Source of the DNA: Patiria miniata
Lineage: Eukaryota; Echinodermata; Asteroidea; Valvatida; Asterinidae
Assembly (NCBI RefSeq): GCF_015706575.1
Contig: NW_024037074.1
Location: 18,961,334 to 19,025,333, forward strand
Direction: 5' to 3'
DNA: 64,000 nucleotides
The notes beneath the pieces were generated by a model that ran no database searches, was not told where the DNA came from, and saw only the letters and a list, made by a program, of their open reading frames with translations. Below are positions 1 through 11,300 of the stretch, one piece after another (within the stretch, counting starts at the first letter, position 1; each line of letters starts with the position of its first letter). The position numbers and the translations under genes were made by a program.

Positions 1-304
1 GCCCACTACCAGACGACGCAGCATGGCAGTGGTCGACGTCGGTTCCGGAACTAGCCAAGTCCAACAACGGCTCATCTTCATGATCGGTGGTGTTGTTGAG
101 CATCGGAGAATCCTGGCTGTAGTAGGCCGGCACATTGGTGGGTACATCAGTGGAGGAGGGAAGGTACGGGTAGGCATCAAAGTCACCGGGGACACGACCC
201 GTGGCGAGCCCGGTCGTGACAATCGGCGAGGCCGGTGGCTGCTGCTGGCTCCCGTAATCACGGTGGTCACTCTTTTTGTTTTGATTTCCCCGGATTTTCT
301 TCAT
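1..304 (-). CDS. N-terminal part of an unidentified protein, truncated by the window edge
   Basis: On the minus strand an ATG at 304-302 in a good context (ACAGCC before the ATG) opens a frame of 101 codons with no stop up to position 1. The composition is GC-rich with coding-like codon use, unlike the AT-rich flank to its right. The visible protein begins MKKIRGNQNKKSDHRDYG. It then has a Pro/Ser/Thr/Tyr-rich, low-complexity stretch and an acidic segment containing EDEPLLDL, which fits the acidic dileucine sorting consensus ([DE]xxxL[LI]) at about residues 78-82. No signal peptide or membrane segment is visible. It could be the cytosolic tail of a sorted membrane protein, but that is inference; I do not recognise the gene. 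It is divergent to the zinc transporter that starts 1.4 kb away. Confidence 0.6.
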   Translation of the reverse strand, partial: MKKIRGNQNKKSDHRDYGSQQQPPASPIVTTGLATGRVPGDFDAYPYLPSSTDVPTNVPAYYSQDSPMLNNTTDHEDEPLLDLASSGTDVDHCHAASSGSG

Positions 305-1728
305 GGCTGTACCTTCTGTCGCAGCAGCTGAACACGAATGATTGCATGATATTAAGTCTAAGTGGCCAAATTCTGGTGGTTGACACCGTTCCGTGGATTT
401 GGCCCGCGCCCAGCCATTTACCACCGCCGTGTTATCTCCCCCATCTTTAGTACTTTTATTAGCATGATTAGTGCGGTGTGCAAACCTTAACTTCTGATCT
501 GGGCTTTTGTCCATGATCATGACACAAGAGAAACTAACAGGCGGCAGGCCCCGAGTGCTCAAAACAAATATTTACTTTTGTTTTCACACGTTAACATGCC
601 ACACATTCAGTGTGTTACTGTTACCACTAATCCTTCCTCCATGCTGTTACAATACACTCAATAGTTATCTACATGTACATGTAGCTAGCATATGTTTGTA
701 CGTACTTTGTACACAGTTCCGGGGTCACAAAACAATCTGCATCTCAGACTGCAGTAAAAATGATGTCTCCACACCAGACATTACTTTGGAGTTATTTGTT
801 AAAGAAAATGCAAAATAGATACACTTATAGCTTTATGAAAATATGGAAGTTAATAATACTCGGAGCGCAAAACATATTTTGCAAATCTTTGTTTTCTTTG
901 ATCACATTTTGGTTAAATATTCTACTTCGTAGATGTGACACGACTGGCGTAAAGACTAGCATACGGCGATAAATTATGTGGGGTCAAAGATCAAGAGCGT
1001 CACCGTTCGTGCAGAGCGCATGCGTATTACACGCGGCATGACATTTTTCCACACGGCACGCCATTTTGGAGAGAGATCTTGCGCACGGCACATCGCTAAA
1101 TTTTGGAACCGTGCGAAAACAACTAGATCGACGACTCATGCAAATCGGAAAGTTTGGAGGAACTTGATGGTTGGTGCAACCAGCTGCACGTGGTGTGCGC
1201 GATTAGAGATGGGTTGCCCGGGAAATTCCTAGGAAGAAGACATCATCGGAAAGGGTGTTGGACTATGACGACTCGCCTTTGTTTCCGTATGTTAACACCG
1301 GCACACCGGGAACACGATGTGGATTGGCAAGTCTAGCTGCTGCAGGTTGTGCAGGGCTCCGTGTTGTAAAAAGAGTGACTGCTCCGTGCTGGCGGGCCTT
1401 TATAAGAAGCTTAGAGCGGGGCATATTGTCAAAAAGCTAACACTTGGCTCGTCAAACACCCTTGGTCTCAAAAGAACAATAAAGCTTAGGCTTACTTACG
1501 ACTTGTCAACTGGTTCTCCTCGCTAGTGGGCCGACTTTGAAATTCAACTTGTTTTTGTGACTCAATTTTGGACTTTGAGATGAGGTGCTTCTTTCGCGAA
1601 TTACTATGAAATGGGACAAGAAACGAGTTAAGGCCCTAGCATATTGTTAGTTGTCTCGTACTTTAGTCGTGGCCTAGTTGAAACGGAAAATAAACTCGAG
1701 AGTTGCAAAACACTGTGTCGGCCGGAAA
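305..1728. other. Intergenic region between two divergent genes
   Basis: This 1.4-kb stretch separates the minus-strand gene ending at 304 from the zinc transporter start at 1729. Short frames here show no recognisable protein. It should contain both promoters and 5' UTRs. A TATAAGA sequence lies near 1400-1406 and a GCCATTTTGG motif near 1061, but neither is strong enough to call a start site. Confidence 0.5.
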
Positions 1729-2331
1729 ATGAAACGAGGATCCATCAGCTCAACAGTGTTATTGACATTGGCGCTTAGCCTTCATATCACCCATTCTTCG
1801 GCGGAGGCAGATAGTCCCCAACCCGCCAAGGCGCAAGATGATCGCGCGGACAAGCTTTCGCCGCTCGGTAGCCTACTATTGGATCCCCACCAGGAGCAAG
1901 GAGAGTTTCTCCACCAGCTCTTCGATAAGTACGGCAACGCGAACAGCACCGACGGCGAAGGCAGGCTGAGCTTCGAGGGATTGTCGGCGCTCATGGGCAG
2001 CATCGGGCTGGGAGCCAGAGGCGGTGATGCGTGGCACGACCACCGGGAACTCGGTGGGGCGGTACCGGGGCAGGTCGATAATGCATCCACCCACCAACAC
2101 AGTCATGTTGAACATCACGGGTCATCCCAAGATGAACAAGAAGCAGGAACACACGATCATGGGGCCGAGTCGTCCTCTGTTGAACCTTTTTCTTTTGAGG
2201 ACCAACAGCATTCAGAGGACAGAGAGGCTGCAGTAACCCAGGCATTGGATGATGTACATCAAGATGATGATCTGAACCCTACCCAACACACTGCCGACGA
2301 AGAGGAACTGGAACACAATCACCTTGCGCAG
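1729..2331 (+). CDS. ZIP transporter exon 1 (signal peptide and N-terminal ectodomain)
   Basis: Encodes residues 1-201: a hydrophobic signal peptide, a short helical domain with KYG and LSFEGL, then a His/Asp/Glu-rich tail. It ends CAG|GTAGGC in phase 0. The link to exon 2 across a 17-kb intron rests on matching phase and on the known order of LIV-1 ectodomain motifs. Confidence 0.88.
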
Positions 2332-5300
2332 GTAGGCTGCAGATTCACATTCAGATTCATATTTTATTAGTCATGTACATGTTATATAAAACAGACCTGA
2401 AGTTCTTTTCCTGGTGTAAAAGCAATACAATAAAATAGTAAAAACCTGCAATCAGCATGTACAGCGATGAAAACCCTTAAATTAACACTATCTTGAAAAA
2501 TAAACTTTACATCATATAATACAAAATATGACAGCAAAAAAAAAAAAAAAAAAAGGATAAGAAACTTTAAAATGACAGCAAAAAGACTGGTGCACTGTAC
2601 ACATCTTCCTTGGTCAGCAACGACCTTAAGAATTATCTTACATTTGTTACAAACTGTTTGTTAAAAAGTTGAATTGCACTGGGTAGAAAACATACGGCGG
2701 TTAGTTTTCTTCAAAGTAGGGACAATCATCCCGGACCTGCTAAAATAACATTTGGACTCAAAGCATGAGCATTATCCGTGTAAATAGCTTCAAGTTTGGT
2801 CAACAGAGCTTTCTCATAAATTACATAAAAAAAATAAGCTCTTTTACACCGATACCGATAACTTAAAGTAAGATTTGAGGCTTTGCCTGGTGAAATTACT
2901 TAAGAGCGAAAGGTCTTGAGGTTTGCGGAAACATGTGGGAATAATTTCTCACTATTCAAGAGAATGGTTCTGAAAGAAAGAACCGGAGGTATAAACTCGA
3001 TGTTACAGTCTGTATGCTCTGACTGTCTTTACCGTTATCACTCTTCGATAACTTTACTGGCAGCTTTAGTGATCAATTTCCTCATGTACTAGTAGAGGCG
3101 ATACCACTGGAGAAATGGCATGCTTTAGGTAGCCTTGGTCAATGCTCTCGTCGTTATTCGTCCCATACGCGGTCAATCGTCGGCATATATCCTCACGCGC
3201 TATGCACATGCATGTAAAAATACAGCGCGAACAGCGACCTCACGTGGCCACTATTTTTATGCAAATCAGTTGGAGACGATCTCGAGCCTTGGTTCAATCG
3301 TCCATGTGAGGTTTTGGGGGTGGTGCTCATTATGTTAATAGCCTTAGCTGACCTTAAATGTCGTTTTCTTATTGGTCGATCGTTGCGTGGAAACTTGCAT
3401 AGTGAAACGTGGCACCGTACATAATCCATACACGTACACATTGTGTGTCTCTACACACGGCACTAATGCAACCAAGGCTCGAGATCGTCTCCAACTGATT
3501 TGCATAAAAATAGTGGCCGCGTGAGTTCGCTGTTCGCGCTTTGTATTTTTACATGCATGTGCATAGCGCGTGAGGATATATGCCGACGATTGACCGCGTA
3601 CGGGACGAATAACGACGAGAGCATTGACCAAGGCTATGCTTTAGGCTGCGTCCGGACACGGCTGGCTGAAGTACAGCGCTAATGGGAATGGCTCGGCAGT
3701 CGTAACAATATACTTTGCAAGCCGTAGCGATTAGTAATTCGAACGCCGCCTAAGCATACTTTGGAGAAAAGAAAAAAAGTCGCGTTCAGACAAGCAAGGC
3801 AGAATAAATTCAACTAAATATTTAATAATTTTGGTCGTTAATAGTTCTTTCATTATTATATTTAAAAAAATCAGGAGGAGGAATCATATGATATAGAAAT
3901 ATAGGAATATACAGAATTTTCCTTCTGTATCGGATGACTGGCCAATAGGTGCGCAATAGCTTAGAAAAAAACATTATGTTCCCTTTTTCCATTCCAATTT
4001 CGATCCAAACAGGTACGAGCAAGCTTGTTGCGTAGTTGTGAATTTGTTTCAAACATAATGACCATTCTCTGTTACCTACATTGTTACATAACTTTTGTGA
4101 CCTTTGATTCTACCATTTCGGGCTCCTATTAATTTTTTTCACGTGCATGCAGCGCTGTCCCGCCCACGTTTTACGGTCACGTTTGAAACTAATCTTAATT
4201 CTTTACTTGCAGTCCAAATATAAAAATCGCCCTATGTACAAAATCAGGCTACAGTTTCAGTCTTTTTTTTATCAAGGTCATTTGAAGACATCGAAATTGA
4301 ATTTGTGATTACATTAGCCTAATCAACGAACAATTCTAATGACTAAGTTTTCAAGTTACAAAATTACTTTCAGATTGTTTTTACTGAATTAAATGAGATT
4401 GTGATTACATGTTTAAGCTGAATAACAAGTTCACACGCAGATTTTACTACATGAGCTTAAAATTCTAAGCATACAGGTGCAGAATAAAATCGAATACGAG
4501 ACAAAGACTAAGACATTGCCAATTTACCATCAAAGAAGTGCAACAAATTTTACAAACATATAAGATTCTATACGATGTAGCCGATAGTGGTATAATTTTA
4601 TATACTGCGCACAATAAGCCAACTGCATGGCTTATGACCAGAGACAGTTTGTGTCAATAGGAAAATTTAAAACACAGACAGAACCGTTTCTACAAGAATT
4701 AACTTGAATATACCTCGACGCTAAGATACAATCAACATACATCACTTTACCTATATGTGCATGTGGCATGGAACTATTCTCGTATATTGCCATGGTGAAG
4801 TATGTGACCACGAAAATACAGTGTTACATCACCATCACAATATCTCTGTAAAACAAAGAGTGATACTGATTACAAATACAATAGCTACACTGCAAAAACT
4901 GTAGTGTTAATTTAACCCCTTTCGGTATCTATATAGGACAACACCAGTAAAATTTAACACCAGATGGTCCTATATAGATACCAATGGTGTAAATTTAACA
5001 CTGTAGTTTTTGCAGTGTATTTTTTCCCCATAATTGACACCAAACTATAGTCACTCGGGGTTGCTATAATTCTGATTGTACATTAATTCTAAATTGTATT
5101 TTTGAATCAAAAGTCTACTTTAAACGTGTACATGTTGTATTCAATCAAAATAAAATTGAACACGAGAAATAGAAATTGAAGAGGTTCACATCACACAAGA
5201 TGATGCCACAAATTTTACCAATACCATAGGATTGTACATAGTTGACATCTTGCTACACAACTAACTGGCTTATGACGAGACACAGTTTGTTTAATTTGGA

Positions 5301-8300
5301 GAATTTAAAATGCAACCTAAAACCGTTTTATATGATAAAAGTATGCAAATATTTAAAGACATCATGTACACCATTTTTAACTAATATGAATACTTTTAAC
5401 GACATTTTTGCAACCTAAAGAATTTATAGTATGATAAAAGTATGCAAATATTTAAATTTATACATGTACACCATTTTTAACTAATATAAATACTTTTTAC
5501 GACATTTTGTGACATTTTACTTTCATCTTGATATTGTCTCAATAAATATGGATGATACGGCTTCGAAAGTACAAAATCACCATATCAGCACGATAACTCG
5601 TGTCGAAACAAGGAATGACGCCATATAGATTTTAGTTAAATGTTGCGATTACAACGGGTATTTTCCCTTGGCATTGCAATATTACCTACGACTTTCATGT
5701 GTGAGCATAAAAAAGTGCACCGGCGAATATTGGCAAATAATGATTTTGACGATTGACAATTTCACTTTTTTGTTCAAAAATATTATCTCCTATAAAATTC
5801 TGCTCAAGGACTTTTCCATAACATGCTGCCCCGCAAATCCGCATTTTCGATAACACGCGCACAACGAGTTAATCACTCCAAAACGACTTTATTATGATTC
5901 AAACAATTGGAGCAAGTGACGTACAATGCCAGTTGAAGAAAAAGTGTTTGAATTCCCAGTTGTTTGCTATATATTTAAATCGTGCAAATTTTGACAGATT
6001 TAGTGTAGGAAAACTGCAAAGGTGTTTTGGGGCAATCTGCTATTGTGGAAATTGAAGCAGTTGCTTGAAGAGAAAAAAAATGACCGACATATTTCTTAGG
6101 GAGGTTTTGTTGATATGTCAGGTCTGTTTTGCTCTGTTTTTGCTTCAATACCTCCAAGAATTGCAGAGTTCCAAAAGGTTACTTCCCCTGCTCCCCAGCT
6201 GTTTTTGAGAATGGCCGGATGGGTCCCCATATAGCGGATGCGAATCCTGAATTCTTCAATTTTTATCAAAGGATTTTTCACAAGTACCAAGGGGTCAGGG
6301 ATAGGAGAAAATATTCGACCTCCAACAGTATTATCGCATAAACCTACAGTTGTGAATCAGGGTTTTTTTTATCATCACTTAAAAAATATGAGTAGAAAAG
6401 CATCAAAAGGGTGTACCTTAATTAAAGGTAAACCCTAAAACGTTTCCACACATTCTTCCTTTGAACAAACTTACAAATGAAACCAGTCGTGACGATGATT
6501 GCATACTAAATAATTACATTTGCGTTCAAAAGTCCACGTTCTCATATTCTCGCGATACTTATTGGACCAAATTTTCACGTTGGCAAGAAGTACGGGTTAT
6601 GCAACAAGTTGTTCTTTTTCTGTTACTATACTAAGGGTATGAAAGGCATCGCCCCATTTTTTTTGGCACGAACTATTATACATAATTACATGTATACTTG
6701 ATCTGCGGTACTCTGTGAGCTATGTACGCAGATTTCATGATATCCATCATTGCAGCTTTCGGTCCCCCGTCCTCATCTCTGACTTGCAGAGGAACAACAT
6801 TGTACCTGCTGTAAAAAGCAGCTGGCAAGGTTAATGAATTAACGCTGTGGTTGAAGTTAAGAGGAACAATTGTCTTCCAGGTCGTGTCCATAGACATGTG
6901 CCATTCGGATCATGTTGACGACTTTTGGACTTCGGTTTCACTGTCTGCTTGTCCGACAAATGATCTTTTTAGCGACCTCTCTGAAAGTTTCATTTCTCCA
7001 GCAATAGATGACTGTGTTGAGCCAGGAATTGCTGTAACGGAGACCTTCAACCATAACGACGACATAGGGACCCACATCAGCCAATAGCATGAGCGTGGGT
7101 AGCCACGTGACACAGACAGTGCTTGTGACAATCATAAATGTTTTGAGAGATTGGACATTTGAGCGATGCAGCTGAACCTGTGCATCTTCAGCATTGATCT
7201 CAGCTGCCGCTATACGCCGTGCCTGATGCCTGGCAATCAAAACCAATTTCACATACACGATAATTACAAACATAAGAAGTAATATTAGCACAGAGTAACT
7301 GTATGCCAAGTAAAAAACCTGTAGCCTTCCAACATTACGTACTGAAATACCCCAAACGAATAAGGCAAGGCAGAATAGAGTTGCGCATACCAGGGCAATA
7401 CAAGCTCGTCTTTTGGTGACTAGAGTTTCAAACTTTAGAGGTTGCGAAACCGCAACGTAGCGGACCACTGTAATAATTGCCAGAACACACAAGCCTATCA
7501 CTTGTACACATCCAACCATATAGTCCAAATAATGTATATCAACATGCGACGTGAGACGTGTAGTGGAATTGATGAGGCCAAAGACACCCACTACCATATC
7601 AGTAATTGCTAGGGTTACCACCAGCAGCTTAGTGACGTCATGCATGTCATGTATGCGATGTAACACCAGCAGAGAAAACGAGTTGCAGATGATGCAAAAA
7701 ATGGATATAACGCACAGAACACATCCATAGAGAATGCAACTCGAGGTGTTCCAGCTTGGTCTGCACTCCTGCTCCTCGTAAGCAATGTTAGAATTGGAGA
7801 AAACAGAAGAGAACTGATAGTGGTCTGTTACGTTTTCCATTTTTAGAAATGGGCTCAAATTTGTTTAATATCACAGACCCAAGTAGGAGAACATTACATG
7901 TACCTAGTTGCTGAATCAACTTTTAAAGTTCTTATATACTTATGCAACCTGAATTTATATCAGTTTATTTTATGCCGATCGTCAATGTCCTCCGTAGTCA
8001 ACTGTTGAACATCATTCAGTTTCATTTTAATCAAGAAATGGTGTTAAGGTTTTCCTCTTACTCACAAAATAAATGGCCAATCCTTTAGCCATTTAGAACA
8101 TTTCTTGGTCAACCACCATATAGGCTGTATCCGGTTGTAGAGGGAGGTGTACAAACCAGTCAGGTCTGATGAAATATTCCAAGTGTACGCCTCTATAGCA
8201 CAGTGCACCTTGTGTCAGTTCTTCAGCAATTTGTTTCGGGGAACCGCCACCGTGAGACTCAACGACCGATACATGATTTCTCTTTAGTGAAGAGTCTTAA

Positions 8301-11300
8301 AATCGTGGTGCAGCCACCAAGAACACAATTTGATTCGTGTCCTGTAATGTTTGAAATGCGTATGAAAGCAACAGGTCTAAATGACGTCTGATGAAGAAAA
8401 CGTCACTCGTCAGATTATAATTCCATAGCGCTCTCTCTTCGACACTTTCGTAGATCATTTTGTATATCTACGTATGTCACACAAAATGATGTGGGGGAAA
8501 ATTCGCCTGACATCTAAGACTTCTTCCAAACGGTGCCACACCGGCGAAGCAAAGAGAAGTTGGACTTATGGCCTATAGAAACAGTGTGAGATAATAACAT
8601 TAATTTGATGCTGTTTCCAACTTGCGTATAGAATATCTGCTTTAACAGTCAGTGTGACCGCATGCAGGTTTCTAGCGTGAAAGTTGCGAGGTAAATGCTC
8701 CTTGGCATCAGCGCAATATCTGCCCAGTATCGGCATCGAAGTGGACGCAGTCAACTGTTAGCAAATGGTAACTCACTCCAACAAGCCATGTGAAAATAAA
8801 TGGGTTTCTATTAAAGTATCATAAGTGCCTGCCACTTATTGATATATTTTCAGGTACGATGTTTTGTGAGTGTGAAAGCAACGTGCATTGGACTGCATGG
8901 AAATCGCAAGTTGTAATTAAGCTAGCCTCGCACTCAAGAAGCAAGGCCAATACACCCAAACCACGGTCGGGTGTACTTCCCTAATCCTCCAATTTGTTTA
9001 AATCGTATGTTCACCAAATTTAGGAGACGATTATCCACCAAATCTCTCCGATGTGACTACTCAGTCATATATATATGAGCGTCCCTTATAATAATTTTAT
9101 TTAGATACCTCGCAGTCACAATTCCTTGTTAACGTGTTCTAAAAAACGAAGAGAGAATCACCACCGAAATAATGGGTCTTTTGTGGTACAGGTAAAAGAA
9201 AATATATTTTTTATGTTGATAAAATAACAAAACTTAAAAACAACTCATGCTCCAATGCCTTTTAAGTTATCACTTTCCCTGGATAAAATGTATTATGGCA
9301 CGTAAACTCTTTGAAACTCCAGAAACGAATGAACCGTTAACCATTTGTATTACGGTACACCTTTGCTTCTCGTTTTGTGCTCCAGTAACGATATTCAACA
9401 AGTGACGTGCAGATCAGGCAGATGATTTGCTCTTATGCTTACGTTAGTATGTTCAATACCATCCCAGTATATTACAAGGAGAAGCAATGGAGAATTGAAA
9501 ATGTCTTTTACAATGTTATGCATGATCTAAATGGCATGGCCGTTGTTGCTGGATCTTATCATTGGGTTGTGGTGAGTTTTGAACTTTATTCTCGCTGTCT
9601 GTTTTTCCGACGAATGAGCGTCATAGCGGTCTTTCTGAAAGTTTCGTTTCTCCAGGAATAGATAAGTGTGTTGAGCCAGGAATTGCTGTAGTGCAGACTT
9701 TCAGTGAAAGTGCAGATAAAATAATTTACATCTCCCAATACACGTAGTACGAGTGAGGGTAGCCAAGTGACACAGACAGTGCATGTGATGATCAGGAATG
9801 TTTTGAGAGATTTGACATTTGATCGATGCAGCTGAACCTGTGCATCTTCAGCATCGATCTCAGCTGCTGCTATACGCCGTGCCTGATGCCTGGCAATCAA
9901 AAGCAATTTTACATACAGAACAGTTACTATCAAAAGAAGTGATACTGCAAGAAAAAAAACCAGGACATTGCCGAAGAAGTCAAGCACTACCACATCCTTT
10001 GCTAACATTCTGCAAAGGAGTGTAACGAAACAGAGTAACAGTGCACATATCAAAGCGATATAAGCTCGTCTTTTGGTGACTAGAGTTTGCAGTTTGAGAG
10101 GTTGTGACACTGCAATGTAGCGGACCACAGTAATTATTGCCAGAATGCATAATCCCAGCACTTGAAAAAAGTTCAACCAAAACATCTAAGATCAGTATAT
10201 AAATGCGCAGCACGATGCTTGTAGAGAGAAGCCCAAAGAAGCCCACTCCAACATCGGTAATCGTTAGGGCTACCACCAGCAGCTTAGTGACGTCATGCAT
10301 GTCATGTATGCGATGTAACACCAGCAGAGAAAACAAGTTGCAGATGAGGCAAAACAAGCAGATTGGACTTATTACACACACGTAAAGAACGCAGCTTGAA
10401 TCAGTTTTGAAGGTACCAGTGCATCTGAAACCCTCGTCGTATAAAATGTTAGAATTAGAGAGAAGTGCGGAAAACTTGTATTGATCCGATACGTTTTCCA
10501 TTTGTCAAAATGGTAACTGAGTTTGGGAATCCAGTATATCATTCACACTCATCTCAATCAAGAGCTTCATTTTGCATTTTCAGTGGCCTACACCTTGCCC
10601 GTGTGGGTCTTTCTCCGATTAGACGATCTCTTTCGGAAGTCCTGCAGTTGACTGAGGACAGAGGCGACGTTCGCCCGTGTGCATTTCATGTTACCAATAC
10701 ACTCGGCAGAGCAGACATTGGTTGTCAAAGGATGAAGTCACCCGTTAACAAGGTTTTGAGCTACATCAATTCTTTTAAGTGTGCTATAATTTCATGTTAC
10801 CAATACACTCAGCAGAGCAAACATTGGTTGTCAAAGGATGAAGTCACTCGTTTATAACAAGGTTTTGAGCTACATCAATTCTTTTAAGTGTGCTATAATT
10901 TCTTTCTTTTTTTGGACAAATGTTGTCCGCCTTTATTTCACGTATACGATGGTGCCTAAATTTGAAAGCAGAGCACGCCCGACTGCATGTTAATAATATT
11001 GAGGTTCTTATTAAACATGTGTCGATGTTTTGATAAACGATAGGCACAAAGGCACATAAAATGACGGACAAAATGCAGGGGCGTAACTACGGGACCGGGG
11101 TGGCATGTCTGTGACCCCTTGGTGCCCCCTTTTGAAATCTTGAATTATATACATGTACTTAAAGTTTATACTGCTGTTGAAACGATCCATTTCGTTTACC
11201 GTTAGTTCCCCCTTGAAAAATGTATACACCCCATGTACCCCTACATAGGGTCCAACGTCTGTAGGGGTACATATGGGGTGTAAACACAACATTGATTAAC

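Larger units (their letters stand above)
2332..6937. other. Left part of ZIP intron 1: AT-rich, repeats only
   Basis: No coding frame with recognisable content. It contains a large foldback at 3131-3635, a TA-flanked small element at 4888-5017, diverged direct duplications (about 4500-4690 against 5150-5320), and a ~99-bp tandem pair at 5311-5510. Confidence 0.6.

Noticed and set aside
3135-3631. Matching frames on both strands ([10 protein letters not shown]...)
   Set aside because: Caused by the inverted arms of the foldback, not by a duplicated gene.
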